64,000 nt of DNA from Martinezella tropici (GCF_003287875.1 NZ_QMKK01000025.1:193501-257500); one strand, 5' to 3'; shown: positions 1-8,492, counted from the first letter of the stretch. The notes: generated from the letters alone by a model not told the origin. Translations and numbers: made by a program.

Positions 1-33
1 GATCACGTTTCCGTGATGCCTCGGCCTTCGATC

Positions 34-588
34 TTACTTGCAGTTTTCGATCTGCTTGAGCGCAGCGCTGACGCCCTTCAGCGAATAGGTGTAGGAGGTC
101 GCCGTGCCCTTCTTGGAGGTCGCCGAAACCTTCAGCGAATGGCCGGACTTCAACGCTGCGACCAGAGCAGGTTCTTGCGCTGCGTTTTCGACCCAGGCAG
201 CCTTGTCCTTGGTGAACATCACGAAGGTCTTGTTGTCGATGGCGACGTTGACCTTGGAGTTCTCCTTGAGCGAGTAGCCCATCATCGCCTGCGGCTCATA
301 CGAGATGTTCTGGCCCGGACGCTGCGACACGATGAAGAAATTGTCGCCGTGATCAATGCCCGTTGCCGGCGTCTTCGCAGTCGGCACGGAGAGGACGTAG
401 CAGACTTTGCCGCCGGCGGACTGGTAGGAATAGGCACCCCAGGCGTCGAACTGCTGAATGCGCGTCGGAGCCGCCGGCGCTGCTGGCGCCGCTGCCTGCG
501 TCTGCGTCTGCTTCTTGGTCTGCGCGGACGCTATGCCGGTTCCGGCCAGAACGAGCGAGAGGGCGATTGCGAAGCTTTTTACAAACAT
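34..588 (-). CDS. Invasion-associated locus B (IalB) family periplasmic protein
   Basis: The 184-residue product starts with a Sec-type signal peptide (about residues 1-22, hydrophobic core IALSLVLAG, cut near ASA-Q). A short Gln/Ala/Thr linker follows, then an IalB-type domain (FDAWGAYSYQ, VCYVLSVP, several GYS and FTKDKAAW-like stretches). IalB-family proteins are exported and linked to envelope integrity and host interaction in alphaproteobacteria; their biochemical role is unclear. The start at 588 is preferred because the signal peptide begins there and AGGA lies just upstream; an upstream in-frame ATG would add an unlikely charged extension. It is alone here, with its stop only 33 bases from the window edge. 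Confidence 0.85.
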   Translation of the reverse strand: MFVKSFAIALSLVLAGTGIASAQTKKQTQTQAAAPAAPAAPTRIQQFDAWGAYSYQSAGGKVCYVLSVPTAKTPATGIDHGDNFFIVSQRPGQNISYEPQAMMGYSLKENSKVNVAIDNKTFVMFTKDKAAWVENAAQEPALVAALKSGHSLKVSATSKKGTATSYTYSLKGVSAALKQIENCK

Positions 589-920
589 GGTTTCCTGCCG
601 ATTTCTTGCGATCCAGAGCGCATGGCGATTCGATTGACGCACGCCTGTGCTCGTGAGCTGCTTTATTTTGACTTTATTCAGGTTACCAAACCGTCAACGG
701 AGCGCTGCCGCCACCGGCCCCGTGCCATTTCAATCCAGTTATCGCGTAAAGCTTGAAACGCATCAGAAGGAATTGGAAAACCCGGATGATGAAGTACCAC
801 CCTGCAGGTTCGATTTAAGACAGAAAGATTCAGGCAAGAATTTGACCTCGCTAAAATCAGGGGCGTCTCATAAATCTCTGGAAACCTGAGAGGATTCAGA
901 TCGGCTCTTTAAGACAGGCA
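589..920. other. Intergenic region upstream of the IalB gene
   Basis: About 330 bases without a convincing gene. It holds the upstream region of the minus-strand IalB gene, including an AT-richer patch near 660-690 that could carry its promoter, and the sequence beyond the stop of the DUF1232 gene. Short ORFs here lack codon bias and family resemblance. I see no strong terminator or repeat. Confidence 0.5.
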
Positions 921-1310
921 TCAGGCAGTCTTGACAGACTCCGGCTCGTTCTCCAGCGCGCGGTCGGCGGCGTCGTAATGTTCCTGACGGATATGCCCCC
1001 TGATCATGCTGAAAGCGAGCGTCAGCACCGCGACATCGTCGGAAAAGCCGATGACGGCAAAGAAATCGGGGATGATATCGACCGGCATGACGAAATAGCC
1101 GAGTGCTGCCAGGAGGATGCCGCGAACACGCGTCGGCGTCTGGGGGTCGAACGCACAATAGAAGGCGGCCACGACGTCGCGGGAAAACGGAATATGGCGA
1201 GCTGCCTTCCGCAAGGTCGGCCAGAATTTGCTGCGCACCGATTTCTCCTGCTCCCTTTGGGTCTCTTCATCACCAGGCATCAGGATTTCCCCATACTTGA
1301 TGTCATCCAT
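921..1310 (-). CDS. YkvA family (DUF1232) protein
   Basis: The 129-residue protein carries the DUF1232 signature in its second half: a hydrophobic segment ending in the diagnostic VMPVDIIPDF motif, followed by GFSDDVAVL. Proteins of this family are small, probably membrane-associated and without assigned function. The N-terminus is charged (EETQREQEKSVRSKFW) and may be cytosolic. The start at the MDDIKYGE methionine is preferred over one 15 codons upstream because the upstream part is Arg-rich and unlike the family. It is monocistronic, reading away from the pterin dehydratase region. The family call is firm; function is unknown. Confidence 0.85.
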   Translation of the reverse strand: MDDIKYGEILMPGDEETQREQEKSVRSKFWPTLRKAARHIPFSRDVVAAFYCAFDPQTPTRVRGILLAALGYFVMPVDIIPDFFAVIGFSDDVAVLTLAFSMIRGHIRQEHYDAADRALENEPESVKTA

Positions 1311-1376
1311 TCCATTCACCTCTAGCGAGGCCCGTCGCCCGGGCCGGGTAAACATATGGTGATCGCTTGCCGCGAT

Positions 1377-1682
1377 TCAATCGAGCCGGCGTGCAGCCGC
1401 CTTCTCCATCGCCTTTGCCAGCTTGACGTCATGGTCGGTCAGGCCACCGACGTCGTGCGTCGTCAGCTTCACCTCGACCCGGGAATAGACGTTGAACCAT
1501 TCCGGGTGATGGTTGAATTTTTCCGCGGCAAGGGCGGCTTCCGTCATGAAGCCGAAGGCCTCGACGAAATTTCGGAATTTGAAGGTCTTCGAAATCGAAA
1601 GGCCGTCATCCGCAAGCGCCCAGCCGGAGAGCTCCGCAAGATTTTCCTCGATTGCCGCGCGGTCCAGCTTGTCGTACTTCAT
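1377..1682 (-). CDS. phhB: 4a-hydroxytetrahydrobiopterin dehydratase (pterin-4a-carbinolamine dehydratase)
   Basis: This 101-residue protein has the full length of the PCD/DCoH family. It shows the conserved His pair and tryptophan in KFNHHPEW, then [24 protein letters not shown]. The enzyme dehydrates the 4a-hydroxy-pterin formed by aromatic amino acid hydroxylases, regenerating the cofactor. No phenylalanine hydroxylase gene lies nearby, so it may serve a distant hydroxylase or have the moonlighting role suggested for bacterial PCDs. The upstream region holds a RIME-like palindromic repeat. Confidence 0.93.
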   Translation of the reverse strand: MKYDKLDRAAIEENLAELSGWALADDGLSISKTFKFRNFVEAFGFMTEAALAAEKFNHHPEWFNVYSRVEVKLTTHDVGGLTDHDVKLAKAMEKAAARRLD

Positions 1683-1700
1683 GGCAAGTCACTCCTCTCT

Positions 1701-1758
1701 AAAGCAATTCCGGGAAAAGTGCGTAGCGGTTTTCCGTCCGGAATTGCGTATAAACAAA
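1701..1758. repeat. RIME-like rhizobial palindromic element, copy 1
   Basis: A short imperfect palindrome whose arms are CAATTCCGGGAAAA and TTTTCCGTCCGGAATTG around an AGTGCGTAGCGG centre. A near-identical copy lies at 41239-41293. This matches the well-known class of small intergenic mosaic repeats in Rhizobiaceae. Naming it RIME is from memory of the motif and was not checked against a reference. Confidence 0.8.
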
Positions 1759-1818
1759 AGGATGGAGGGTTTTCGCATTCGAAGAAAAGCTGAAAAGCTC
1801 CAGCGGTTGAACGATAAC

Positions 1819-2301
1819 ATGGATCGTCACAGGATTCTTTTCGTCTGCGCCGGCAATATCTGCCGGTCGCCCCTTGCCGAAGGCATATTCAAACATCTGG
1901 CAGGCGAGGCGGGCCGCACGGCAGAGTTCGAAGTCGATTCGGCCGGTACCGGCGGCTGGCATCAGGGCGAGCGTCCGGATCGGCGTTCGATTGCCGTTGC
2001 GGCCAATCACGGAATCGATATCTCGGATCAGCGCGCCCGGCGTATCGAACCCGCCGATTTCGGCAGATTCGATCTGATCCTGGCAATGGATCAAGACAAT
2101 TTGAAGAACTTGCGCAAGGCGGCATCCGCCGATGCGCTCGGCAAGCTGCATCTCTTCAATGCCCTGGCGCTCGGCAGCAACCAAGACATTCCCGATCCCT
2201 ACTACGGCGATCGCGGGGATTTCGAGACCGTTTACACCATGCTCTTGGCGGGCTGCAGCATGCTGTTGCCCAAGGCCGGGAAGGTGCCGCGCGGCTCGTG
2301 A
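1819..2301 (+). CDS. Low-molecular-weight protein-tyrosine phosphatase
   Basis: The 160-residue protein is standard length for the family. It has the P-loop CAGNICRSP at residues 10-18 (nucleophile Cys10, Arg16) and the acid loop DPYYGD near the C-terminus. These cytosolic enzymes hydrolyse phosphotyrosine; some bacterial members control exopolysaccharide kinases, but no such kinase is nearby. The start at 1819 places the P-loop at the family-typical position; the long upstream extension of the frame reads through the RIME-like repeat and is rejected. Its last 70 bases overlap the 3' end of thpR on the other strand. Confidence 0.92.
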   Translation: MDRHRILFVCAGNICRSPLAEGIFKHLAGEAGRTAEFEVDSAGTGGWHQGERPDRRSIAVAANHGIDISDQRARRIEPADFGRFDLILAMDQDNLKNLRKAASADALGKLHLFNALALGSNQDIPDPYYGDRGDFETVYTMLLAGCSMLLPKAGKVPRGS

Positions 2302-2828
2302 AGCGGGAATATCTCTTCGGTGAGATAGGGCCCGCCGCCAACCGATTCGCGCGAGGACAGAAGCACGAAACGCCCGACCGTGAACGGCGCGGTATAGAAG
2401 TTGCCGCGACCGGAGAGATAGTGGACGACATCATCGACCCGTGAGGATTTCAGCCTGGCGAGCGTCACGTGCGGCGTGAACTTGCGGGGGTCCGGCTGCA
2501 GGCCGATACGCTGGCAGATGCGCTCGATCTCGCCTTGCAGCGCGAACATATCCGGTGTCTGCGAGACCCCGGCCCAAACCGAATGCGGTTTCTTGGAGCC
2601 GAAGGAACCGATGCCCTCCAGCCGAAGCTGGAATTCAGGCCGATCTATCCGGTCCAGACGGTCGACGATCTCATCCGCAGTACGGCCATCGACATCGCCG
2701 ATGAAGCGCAAAGTGATGTGATAATTTTCAACGTCGATCCACCTGGCTCCCGGGAGACCACCGCGCAACAATGACAGGCTCATGGCCGCATTGCGCGGAA
2801 TTTCGAGGGCGGTAAAAAGTCTCGGCAT
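2232..2828 (-). CDS. thpR: RNA 2',3'-cyclic phosphodiesterase (2H family)
   Basis: The 198-residue protein carries the two HxT motifs that define the 2H phosphoesterase fold: HITL (His37) and HVTL (His120). The N-terminus MPRLFTALEIP is typical of ThpR/LigT. The enzyme opens 2',3'-cyclic phosphates on RNA to 2'-phosphates and was first seen as an in vitro 2'-5' RNA ligase. The start at 2828 is chosen because the family begins at this Met; 11 extra upstream codons lack similarity. The C-terminal 23 codons overlap the tyrosine phosphatase gene in antisense, so the two genes share their ends. Confidence 0.9.
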   Translation of the reverse strand: MPRLFTALEIPRNAAMSLSLLRGGLPGARWIDVENYHITLRFIGDVDGRTADEIVDRLDRIDRPEFQLRLEGIGSFGSKKPHSVWAGVSQTPDMFALQGEIERICQRIGLQPDPRKFTPHVTLARLKSSRVDDVVHYLSGRGNFYTAPFTVGRFVLLSSRESVGGGPYLTEEIFPLHEPRGTFPALGNSMLQPAKSMV

Positions 2829-2896
2829 GACGAGCACTCCCCGAATCTCTTGCAGGTACAACTAGGGAATCACGCATTTGCAGTCGGTGCAAGCAC

Positions 2897-3547
2897 CTAT
2901 TTCGCACCTGCGTCAATCGTCCCTACAAAACTGATAACAGCCGGCAACATATGCTCGACCATCACATCCACGCCCTTAGAGTTCGGATGCATGCCATCGG
3001 CGAGCTGCAGATCCGCATGCGTGGCGACGCCATCGAGGAAGAACGGATAGAGCGCAAGCTTATATTTGTCGGCAAGACGCTTGTAGATCGGGTTGAATTT
3101 ATCGGCATAATCCGGCCCCATGTTCGGCGGCGCCAGCATGCCGACGAGAAAGATCGGAATTTTTCTGCCCTTCAACCGCTCGATCATCATCTCGAGATTC
3201 TTTTCCGTCTGCTCCGGCGGAATGCCGCGCAGCGCGTCGTTGGCGCCGAGCTCGAGAATGACGCCATCGGTCCCATCCGGCACCGACCAGTCGATGCGTG
3301 AAAGCCCGCCCGAGGTCGTATCGCCGGAGACGCCGGCGTCGGCGACGGCAAGATCCAGCCCCTTGGCCTTCAGCGCGGCCTCCAGTTTGGCGGGAAAGCC
3401 ATCGCCTGATGGCAGCTGGTAGCCCGCCATCAGGCTGTCGCCGAAGCCGACCAGCTGGATCGTCCGTGCGTTTGCAGCAGCAGCCGCGCCAAACAAAAGA
3501 CCGAAAGTGATGACAGCGAAGTGAAGCGCAGCAACTTTAAAACCCAT
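2897..3547 (-). CDS. tesA: Arylesterase / acyl-CoA thioesterase I-like SGNH hydrolase
   Basis: The 216-residue precursor has a signal peptide (about 1-27), then the SGNH blocks: GFGDSLMAGY (Ser38), a Gly in AGVSGDT, GAND (Asn103) and DGMHPN (Asp184, His187). The E. coli counterpart is the periplasmic thioesterase I/protease I/lysophospholipase L1. The start at the MGFKVAALHF methionine is fixed by the signal peptide. It is divergent from an ABC ATPase/FtsX-like permease pair, the same arrangement as tesA/ybbA-ybbP in E. coli, which supports the assignment. True substrate is unknown. Confidence 0.9.
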   Translation of the reverse strand: MGFKVAALHFAVITFGLLFGAAAAANARTIQLVGFGDSLMAGYQLPSGDGFPAKLEAALKAKGLDLAVADAGVSGDTTSGGLSRIDWSVPDGTDGVILELGANDALRGIPPEQTEKNLEMMIERLKGRKIPIFLVGMLAPPNMGPDYADKFNPIYKRLADKYKLALYPFFLDGVATHADLQLADGMHPNSKGVDVMVEHMLPAVISFVGTIDAGAK

Positions 3548-3628
3548 GATCCATTTCCTAAATTCGCTGCTCGGGCCAGTCGCGCCCGCCATTGTCTCTG
3601 ATGTTCTCTGATATATAGGGCGTTCGCA

Positions 3629-4339
3629 TTGGCAAAAACCATCATCGAGCTGAAGAAGGCGGATTTGACGCTCGGCAATGCCGCCGCCTCGGTCCATGTG
3701 CTGAAGAGCATCGATCTCACGGTCATAGAAGGTGAGGCCGTCGGCATCGTCGGCCCCTCCGGCTCCGGCAAGTCGACCCTGCTGATGGTGCTGGCCGGTC
3801 TCGAAAAGCTCGACAGTGGCGAACTACTGATCCGCGACACGCCGCTGCACAGCCTCAGCGAAGACCGCATCGCCGATTTCCGCGGCCGCAATATCGGCAT
3901 CGTTTTCCAGTCCTTCCATCTCATCGCCAATATGACGGCGCTGGAAAACGTCGCCGTGCCGCTGGAGCTTGCCAATATCCGCAATGCCTTCGACATCGCC
4001 CGGCGCGAGCTGGAAGCTGTCGGGCTTAGTGAGCGGCTCAATCACTATCCCGGCCAGCTTTCCGGCGGCGAACAGCAGCGCGTGGCGATCGCCCGCGCGC
4101 TTGCCCCCTCGCCAGCCGTCCTGATCGCAGACGAACCCACGGGCAATCTCGACACCGACACCGGCCGGCAGATCGCCGATCTGCTCTTCGCCCAGCAGGC
4201 CGAGCGCGGCACGACCATGCTGCTCGTCACCCATGATCCCGCACTTGCCGCCCGCTGCTCGCGCCAGATCCGCGTCCGCTCCGGCGAGATAGAGAACGAC
4301 GGTACGCGCACACGCACCGGCCAGGCGGCGATTGCATGA
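3629..4339 (+). CDS. ybbA: ABC transporter ATP-binding protein, LolD/YbbA type
   Basis: A 236-residue ATPase with Walker A GPSGSGKST (about 42-50), Q-loop FQSFHL, signature LSGGEQQR (144-151), Walker B VLIADEP and H-loop VTHD. It belongs to the MacB/LolD/YbbA group that drives mechanotransmission-type permeases rather than solute uptake. The start codon appears to be TTG at 3629. Its end overlaps the permease start by ATGA, so the two are translationally coupled. Divergence from the SGNH hydrolase gene suggests the complex handles a lipid or hydrophobic envelope substrate (inference). Confidence 0.9.
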   Translation: MAKTIIELKKADLTLGNAAASVHVLKSIDLTVIEGEAVGIVGPSGSGKSTLLMVLAGLEKLDSGELLIRDTPLHSLSEDRIADFRGRNIGIVFQSFHLIANMTALENVAVPLELANIRNAFDIARRELEAVGLSERLNHYPGQLSGGEQQRVAIARALAPSPAVLIADEPTGNLDTDTGRQIADLLFAQQAERGTTMLLVTHDPALAARCSRQIRVRSGEIENDGTRTRTGQAAIA

Positions 4340-6882
4340 GCGGGGCGGGATTTCGCCTGAGGCTCGCCTTCCGCCTTGCCCTGCGCGAATTGCGCGGGGG
4401 GCTCGCCGGCTTCTACATCTTCCTCGCCTGCATCGCACTCGGCACCGGCGCGATTGCCGCCGTCAATTCCGTATCCCGCTCGATCACCGATGCTATCGCG
4501 ACGCAGGGGCAATCGCTGCTGTCAGGGGATGCACGGTTCGAGCTGCGCAACCGCGAGGCGACGCCGGAAGAATTCGCCTATCTCCAAAGCTTGGGGAAAG
4601 TCTCCCGCTCCACCGGCCTGCGCTCCATGGCACGCCTGCCCGACGGCTCCGATCAGGCGCTGGTCGAGGTCAAGGCGGTTGACGATGCCTATCCGCTCTA
4701 CGGCACCTTCGAGGCGGAGCCGGACCAGCCGCTCGCAGCGCTGCTCGCCGCCAGGGACGGCACCTACGGCGCCGTCGTCGCTCCCCTGCTGCTCGAACGC
4801 CTGAACCTCAAGATCGGCGATACCCTGCTGCTGGGTAACGCCAAGCTTCGCATATCAGGCACGGTTGAGAGAGAACCGGATGCGGTCTCCGAAGGCTTCG
4901 GCTTTGCGCCTCGCGTGATGACGAGCCGCGACGCCCTGATTGCCTCCGGCCTGATCACGACAGGCAGCCTCGTCGAACAGGCTTACCGAATCCGCATGGA
5001 CAACCCCGCAGCCGGCATTCGCAATCTCACCGACCGCGCCAATGCCGCCTTCCCGCAAGCCGGCTGGTCGATCCGCAGCAGCGACCGCGCCGCACCTCAG
5101 CTTGCCGACAACGTCACCCGCTTCTCGCAATTCCTCACGCTCGTCGGCCTGGCCGCTCTCATCGTCGGCGGCGTCGGCGTTGCCAACGCCGTGCGGGCCT
5201 TCCTCGATTCGAAGCGCACGACCATTGCCACCTTCAAGTGCCTGGGCGCGCCGGCCTTTGTGGTGGTGCTGATCTATCTCATCCAGATTGCCGTCATTGC
5301 GCTCGCCGGCATCGTTATCGGCCTCGCCCTCGGCGCTATTGCGCCGATGATCGCTTCGCAATTCATGGCGGAATTCCTGCCGATTTCGACCGCACCGAGG
5401 CTTTACCCCGGCGCATTGACGCTGGCGGCCCTTTTCGGCCTGCTGACGACGCTGGCCTTCGCCATTCCGCCGCTCGGCCACGCTCGTGAAGTGCCGGCAA
5501 CGGCGCTGTTCCGCGAACAGGGTTTCGAAGCGCGCCGCCTGCCCGGCTGGCCTTATCTGCTGGCTGCCGGTGTCCTGATGGCAGCCCTTGCTGCCCTTGC
5601 GATCGTTACCGCCTATGACCGCTTCATCGCGATCGTCTTCGTCGTGTCGATCGCCGGCGCTTTCGTGGTGCTGCGCGCCGTTGCCGCCCTGCTCTCCTGG
5701 CTTGCCCGCCGCAGCCCGCGCGTGCGCTCCCCCGCTTTGCGCCTGGCGATCGGCAACATCCACCGGCCAGGCGCTCTCACCTCGTCCGTCGTGCTGTCGC
5801 TGGGCCTCGGCCTGGCGCTGCTCGTCACCCTGACGCTGATCGACGGCAATATGCGCCGCGAGCTGATGGGCCGCATGAGCGAACAGGCGCCGAACTTCTT
5901 CTTCGTCGACATTCAGGGGCCGGAGCTAGAGGGCTTCCGCAAGATCGTGCTCGCCGAGGATCCGAAAGGCAAACTCGTCGAGGCGCCGATGCTGCGCGGC
6001 CGCATCGTCGCCTTCAACGGCGAGGATGTCACCAAGATGAAGGTGCCGGCAGCAGGCCAATGGGTGCTGCGCGGCGACCGCGGCATCACCTATGCCGAAA
6101 CCGTGCCGGAAAACGCCTCGGTTACGGAAGGCAAATGGTGGGACAAGGATTATAGCGGCGAACCGCTGGTCTCCTTTTCCGAAGAGGAAGGCAAGGCGCT
6201 CGGCCTGAAGCTCGGCGACAAGGTCACCGTCAATGTCCTCGGCCGCAACGTCACCGCCAAGATCGCCAGCTTCCGCAAGGTTCAATGGCAATCGCTGTCG
6301 ATCAATTTCGTGATGATCTTCTCGCCCAATACCTTCAGGGGCGCCCCGCATGCGTGGCTGGCAACATTGACCGACGCTTCGGCCACCTCCGCTCAGGAGG
6401 CCGCAATCCTGAGGAAAGTCACCAATACCTACCCGACCATCACAAGCGTCCGCGTAAAGGATGCACTCGATGTCGTCAACACGCTCGTGGGACAGCTGGC
6501 GACGGCGATCCGTTCCGCCGCCTCCGTCGCGCTCATCGCATCCGTGCTCGTGCTGGCGGGAGCGCTTGCCGCCGGCAACCGCGCCCGCACGCATGATGCG
6601 GTCATCCTCAAGACGCTCGGCGCGACGCGCGCGACACTCATTCGCGCCTTCAGCTACGAATATCTGATCCTCGGCGCGGCGACCGCCATCTTCGCGCTGA
6701 TCGCCGGCTCCGCATCCGCCTGGTATATCGTCAGCCGCATCATGCGCCTGCCGTCGGCTTTCCTGCCCGACGTCGCCTTCTCGACGCTGATCATCGCCCT
6801 GGTGCTGACCGTCGGCATCGGCCTGATCGGCACCTGGCGCATCCTGGGCCAGAAGGCGGCGCCTGTTCTGCGCGAGCTCTGA
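4336..6882 (+). CDS. ybbP: FtsX-family ABC transporter permease, YbbP type
   Basis: An 848-residue inner-membrane protein with a transmembrane helix near the N-terminus (FYIFLACIALGTGAIAAV), a large periplasmic domain, then two FtsX-like helix bundles, one in the middle (about 260-500) and one at the C-terminus (about 710-840). This double-FtsX architecture matches YbbP rather than the smaller LolC/LolE. VLKTLGATR in the C-terminal bundle is the typical coupling-helix region. It is coupled to the ATPase by a 4-base overlap. Substrate is unknown; partnership with the neighbouring esterase is suggested by conserved order. Confidence 0.9.
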   Translation: MSGAGFRLRLAFRLALRELRGGLAGFYIFLACIALGTGAIAAVNSVSRSITDAIATQGQSLLSGDARFELRNREATPEEFAYLQSLGKVSRSTGLRSMARLPDGSDQALVEVKAVDDAYPLYGTFEAEPDQPLAALLAARDGTYGAVVAPLLLERLNLKIGDTLLLGNAKLRISGTVEREPDAVSEGFGFAPRVMTSRDALIASGLITTGSLVEQAYRIRMDNPAAGIRNLTDRANAAFPQAGWSIRSSDRAAPQLADNVTRFSQFLTLVGLAALIVGGVGVANAVRAFLDSKRTTIATFKCLGAPAFVVVLIYLIQIAVIALAGIVIGLALGAIAPMIASQFMAEFLPISTAPRLYPGALTLAALFGLLTTLAFAIPPLGHAREVPATALFREQGFEARRLPGWPYLLAAGVLMAALAALAIVTAYDRFIAIVFVVSIAGAFVVLRAVAALLSWLARRSPRVRSPALRLAIGNIHRPGALTSSVVLSLGLGLALLVTLTLIDGNMRRELMGRMSEQAPNFFFVDIQGPELEGFRKIVLAEDPKGKLVEAPMLRGRIVAFNGEDVTKMKVPAAGQWVLRGDRGITYAETVPENASVTEGKWWDKDYSGEPLVSFSEEEGKALGLKLGDKVTVNVLGRNVTAKIASFRKVQWQSLSINFVMIFSPNTFRGAPHAWLATLTDASATSAQEAAILRKVTNTYPTITSVRVKDALDVVNTLVGQLATAIRSAASVALIASVLVLAGALAAGNRARTHDAVILKTLGATRATLIRAFSYEYLILGAATAIFALIAGSASAWYIVSRIMRLPSAFLPDVAFSTLIIALVLTVGIGLIGTWRILGQKAAPVLREL

Positions 6883-6966
6883 TTCGTTGCGGAGATGAAC
6901 CGGAAGCCGGCAAAACGGCTCGATATTACATCGATTTAACCTGCGCCGGATCGCTTGACCCTTGTG

Positions 6967-7064
6967 TATGAGGCCCGAAAGCCTCATATTCTCTGCAGGC
7001 ATGCTGAGCTCCGCAGCGGCGCCTGGGCCTCGAGAGACCCGACACCGTAATCAAATCGGAGCTT
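6967..7064 (+). promoter_or_regulatory. Structured 5' leader upstream of ybhL-like gene (candidate ybhL RNA motif)
   Basis: The 195-base gap ahead of the YbhL gene contains nested pairing. GAGCTCC (7006-7012) pairs with GGAGCTT (7058-7064), enclosing CGG/CCG (7017-7019 with 7045-7047) and GGG/CCC (7025-7027 with 7038-7040). A separate perfect inverted repeat TATGAGGC/GCCTCATA lies at 6967-6988. The outer stem closes just before the AGAGGA ribosome-binding site. A conserved RNA element called the ybhL motif is known upstream of ybhL genes in alphaproteobacteria; position and gene context fit, but I could not compare against its covariance model. Confidence 0.5.
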
Positions 7065-7077
7065 GAAAGAGGAAAAC

Positions 7078-7818
7078 ATGGCTGACTTCCGCAATTACCA
7101 AAACCGGGCGCAGAGCGGTGCGCAATCCGGTGCGATGATAGACGAGGGCCTTCGAGCCTACATGCTCAAGGTCTATAACCTGATGGCGCTGGGTCTGGCG
7201 ATCACGGGTGTTGCCGCCTATCTATCCTTCTCGCTCGCCTTTGCAAACGGACAGATCACGGCCTTCGGCCAGGCGATCTATCTCAGCCCGCTGAAGTGGG
7301 TTGTCATTCTCGCCCCGCTGGCAATGGTCTTCTTCCTGAGCTTCAGGATCAACCGCATGAGCGTGGCCGCCGCGACGACGACCTTCTGGGTCTACGCCGC
7401 ACTGGTGGGATTGTCGCTGTCGTCGATCTTCATCATCTACACCGGCCAGAGCGTCGTGCAGACCTTCTTCGTGACCGCCGCCTCCTTCGGCGCGCTGTCG
7501 CTGTTCGGATACACGACGAAGCGTGATTTGTCCGCGATGGGCTCGTTCCTGATGATGGGTCTCTTCGGCCTGATCATCGCAACGCTCGTCAACATCTTCC
7601 TGGCTTCGTCCGCCCTGCAGTTCGCCATCTCCGTGATCGGCGTCCTGATCTTCGCCGGCCTCACCGCCTGGGATACGCAGCGGATCAAGGAAATGTACTA
7701 CGAAGCCGACGACGTGACCGTGGCTGGCCGCAAGGCGATCATGGGCGCCCTGTCGCTCTACCTCGACTTCATCAACCTATTCATGTTCCTGCTGCAGTTC
7801 ATGGGCAACCGCCGTTGA
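7078..7818 (+). CDS. Bax inhibitor-1 / YccA-YbhL family membrane protein
   Basis: A 246-residue protein with about seven transmembrane helices and the family's C-terminal features (FAGLTAWDTQRIKEMYYEADD, then ALSLYLDFINLFMFLLQFMG). Members are inner-membrane proteins related to BsYetJ, a pH-gated calcium leak channel, and the conserved Asp residues of the C-terminal part are present. The start at 7078 follows a strong GAGGA site; a Met five codons upstream lies within that site and is rejected. The gene is monocistronic, with a structured leader before it and a rho-independent terminator after it. Confidence 0.93.
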   Translation: MADFRNYQNRAQSGAQSGAMIDEGLRAYMLKVYNLMALGLAITGVAAYLSFSLAFANGQITAFGQAIYLSPLKWVVILAPLAMVFFLSFRINRMSVAAATTTFWVYAALVGLSLSSIFIIYTGQSVVQTFFVTAASFGALSLFGYTTKRDLSAMGSFLMMGLFGLIIATLVNIFLASSALQFAISVIGVLIFAGLTAWDTQRIKEMYYEADDVTVAGRKAIMGALSLYLDFINLFMFLLQFMGNRR

Positions 7819-7840
7819 TCGCAGCATGAAATGAGTAGCG

Positions 7841-7868
7841 AAAAGGCGGCCTCGGCCGCCTTTTTATT
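7841..7868 (+). terminator. Rho-independent terminator after the ybhL-like gene
   Basis: AAAGGCGGCC, a two-base loop region, GGCCGCCTTT, then a T-rich tail, starting 22 bases after the stop codon. A compact GC stem plus T-run is a classic intrinsic terminator. Confidence 0.9.
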
Positions 7869-7925
7869 TGCCTGGCCGATAACCCTGCTATTTGATAGCG
7901 GCCTTCGCAAACCGCAGATCAGGCA

Positions 7926-8492
7926 ATGAAAACAATGTCCGTCAGCCTTCGCAACGCTACCGCAGACGACCTTCCCCATATCACAGCAATCTATCGCGAC
8001 TCCGTTCTCAACGGCACCGCGAGCTATGAGATCACGCCGCCGACCCAGGACGAGATGGCAGACCGTTTCCAGGCAATCTGTGAAAAGGGCTATCCCTATC
8101 TCGTCGCCGAAGACGAGACCGGCGCGTTCCTGGGCTATGCCTACGCCTCGGCGTTCCGCACGCGGCCGGCCTATCGCTGGATGGTGGAGGATTCGATCTA
8201 TCTGGCGCCGGAGGCGCGCGGTCGCGGCATCGGCAGGCTGCTGCTCGACGCGCTCGTCGAACGCTGCGAGGCGCTCGGCTTCCGCCAGATGATCGCCGTC
8301 ATCGGCGGCGTCCATCCCGCCTCCGTCGCCGTGCATCGCGCCGCAGGCTTCACCGAAACCGGCCTTTTGAAAGGCACCGGCTACAAGCATGGCCGATGGT
8401 TGGATACGATGCTGATGCAGAAAGCGCTCGGAGACGGCGCGGAAACCGATCCGGATCCGTCGGTTTATCCGGGGACGTTGTTTGGGGAGTAG
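7926..8492 (+). CDS. GNAT N-acetyltransferase, phosphinothricin acetyltransferase-like
   Basis: A 188-residue GNAT protein. The acetyl-CoA pyrophosphate-binding loop is visible as APEARGRGIGRLLLDAL, and the C-terminal HRAAGFTETGLLKGTGYKHGRWLDT is typical of the PAT/YncA/MnaT subgroup. It probably acetylates an amino-acid-like substrate such as methionine sulfone or phosphinothricin, or a metabolite of that kind. Either ATG at 7926 or the next one at 7935 (MSVSLRNA) could be the start. It converges on the DUF2794 gene with a shared hairpin between them. Confidence 0.88.
   Translation: MKTMSVSLRNATADDLPHITAIYRDSVLNGTASYEITPPTQDEMADRFQAICEKGYPYLVAEDETGAFLGYAYASAFRTRPAYRWMVEDSIYLAPEARGRGIGRLLLDALVERCEALGFRQMIAVIGGVHPASVAVHRAAGFTETGLLKGTGYKHGRWLDTMLMQKALGDGAETDPDPSVYPGTLFGE

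Noticed and set aside
13..756. 247-codon plus-strand frame opposite the IalB gene
   Set aside because: Arg/Leu-rich low-complexity product; the minus strand carries a signal peptide and IalB domain.
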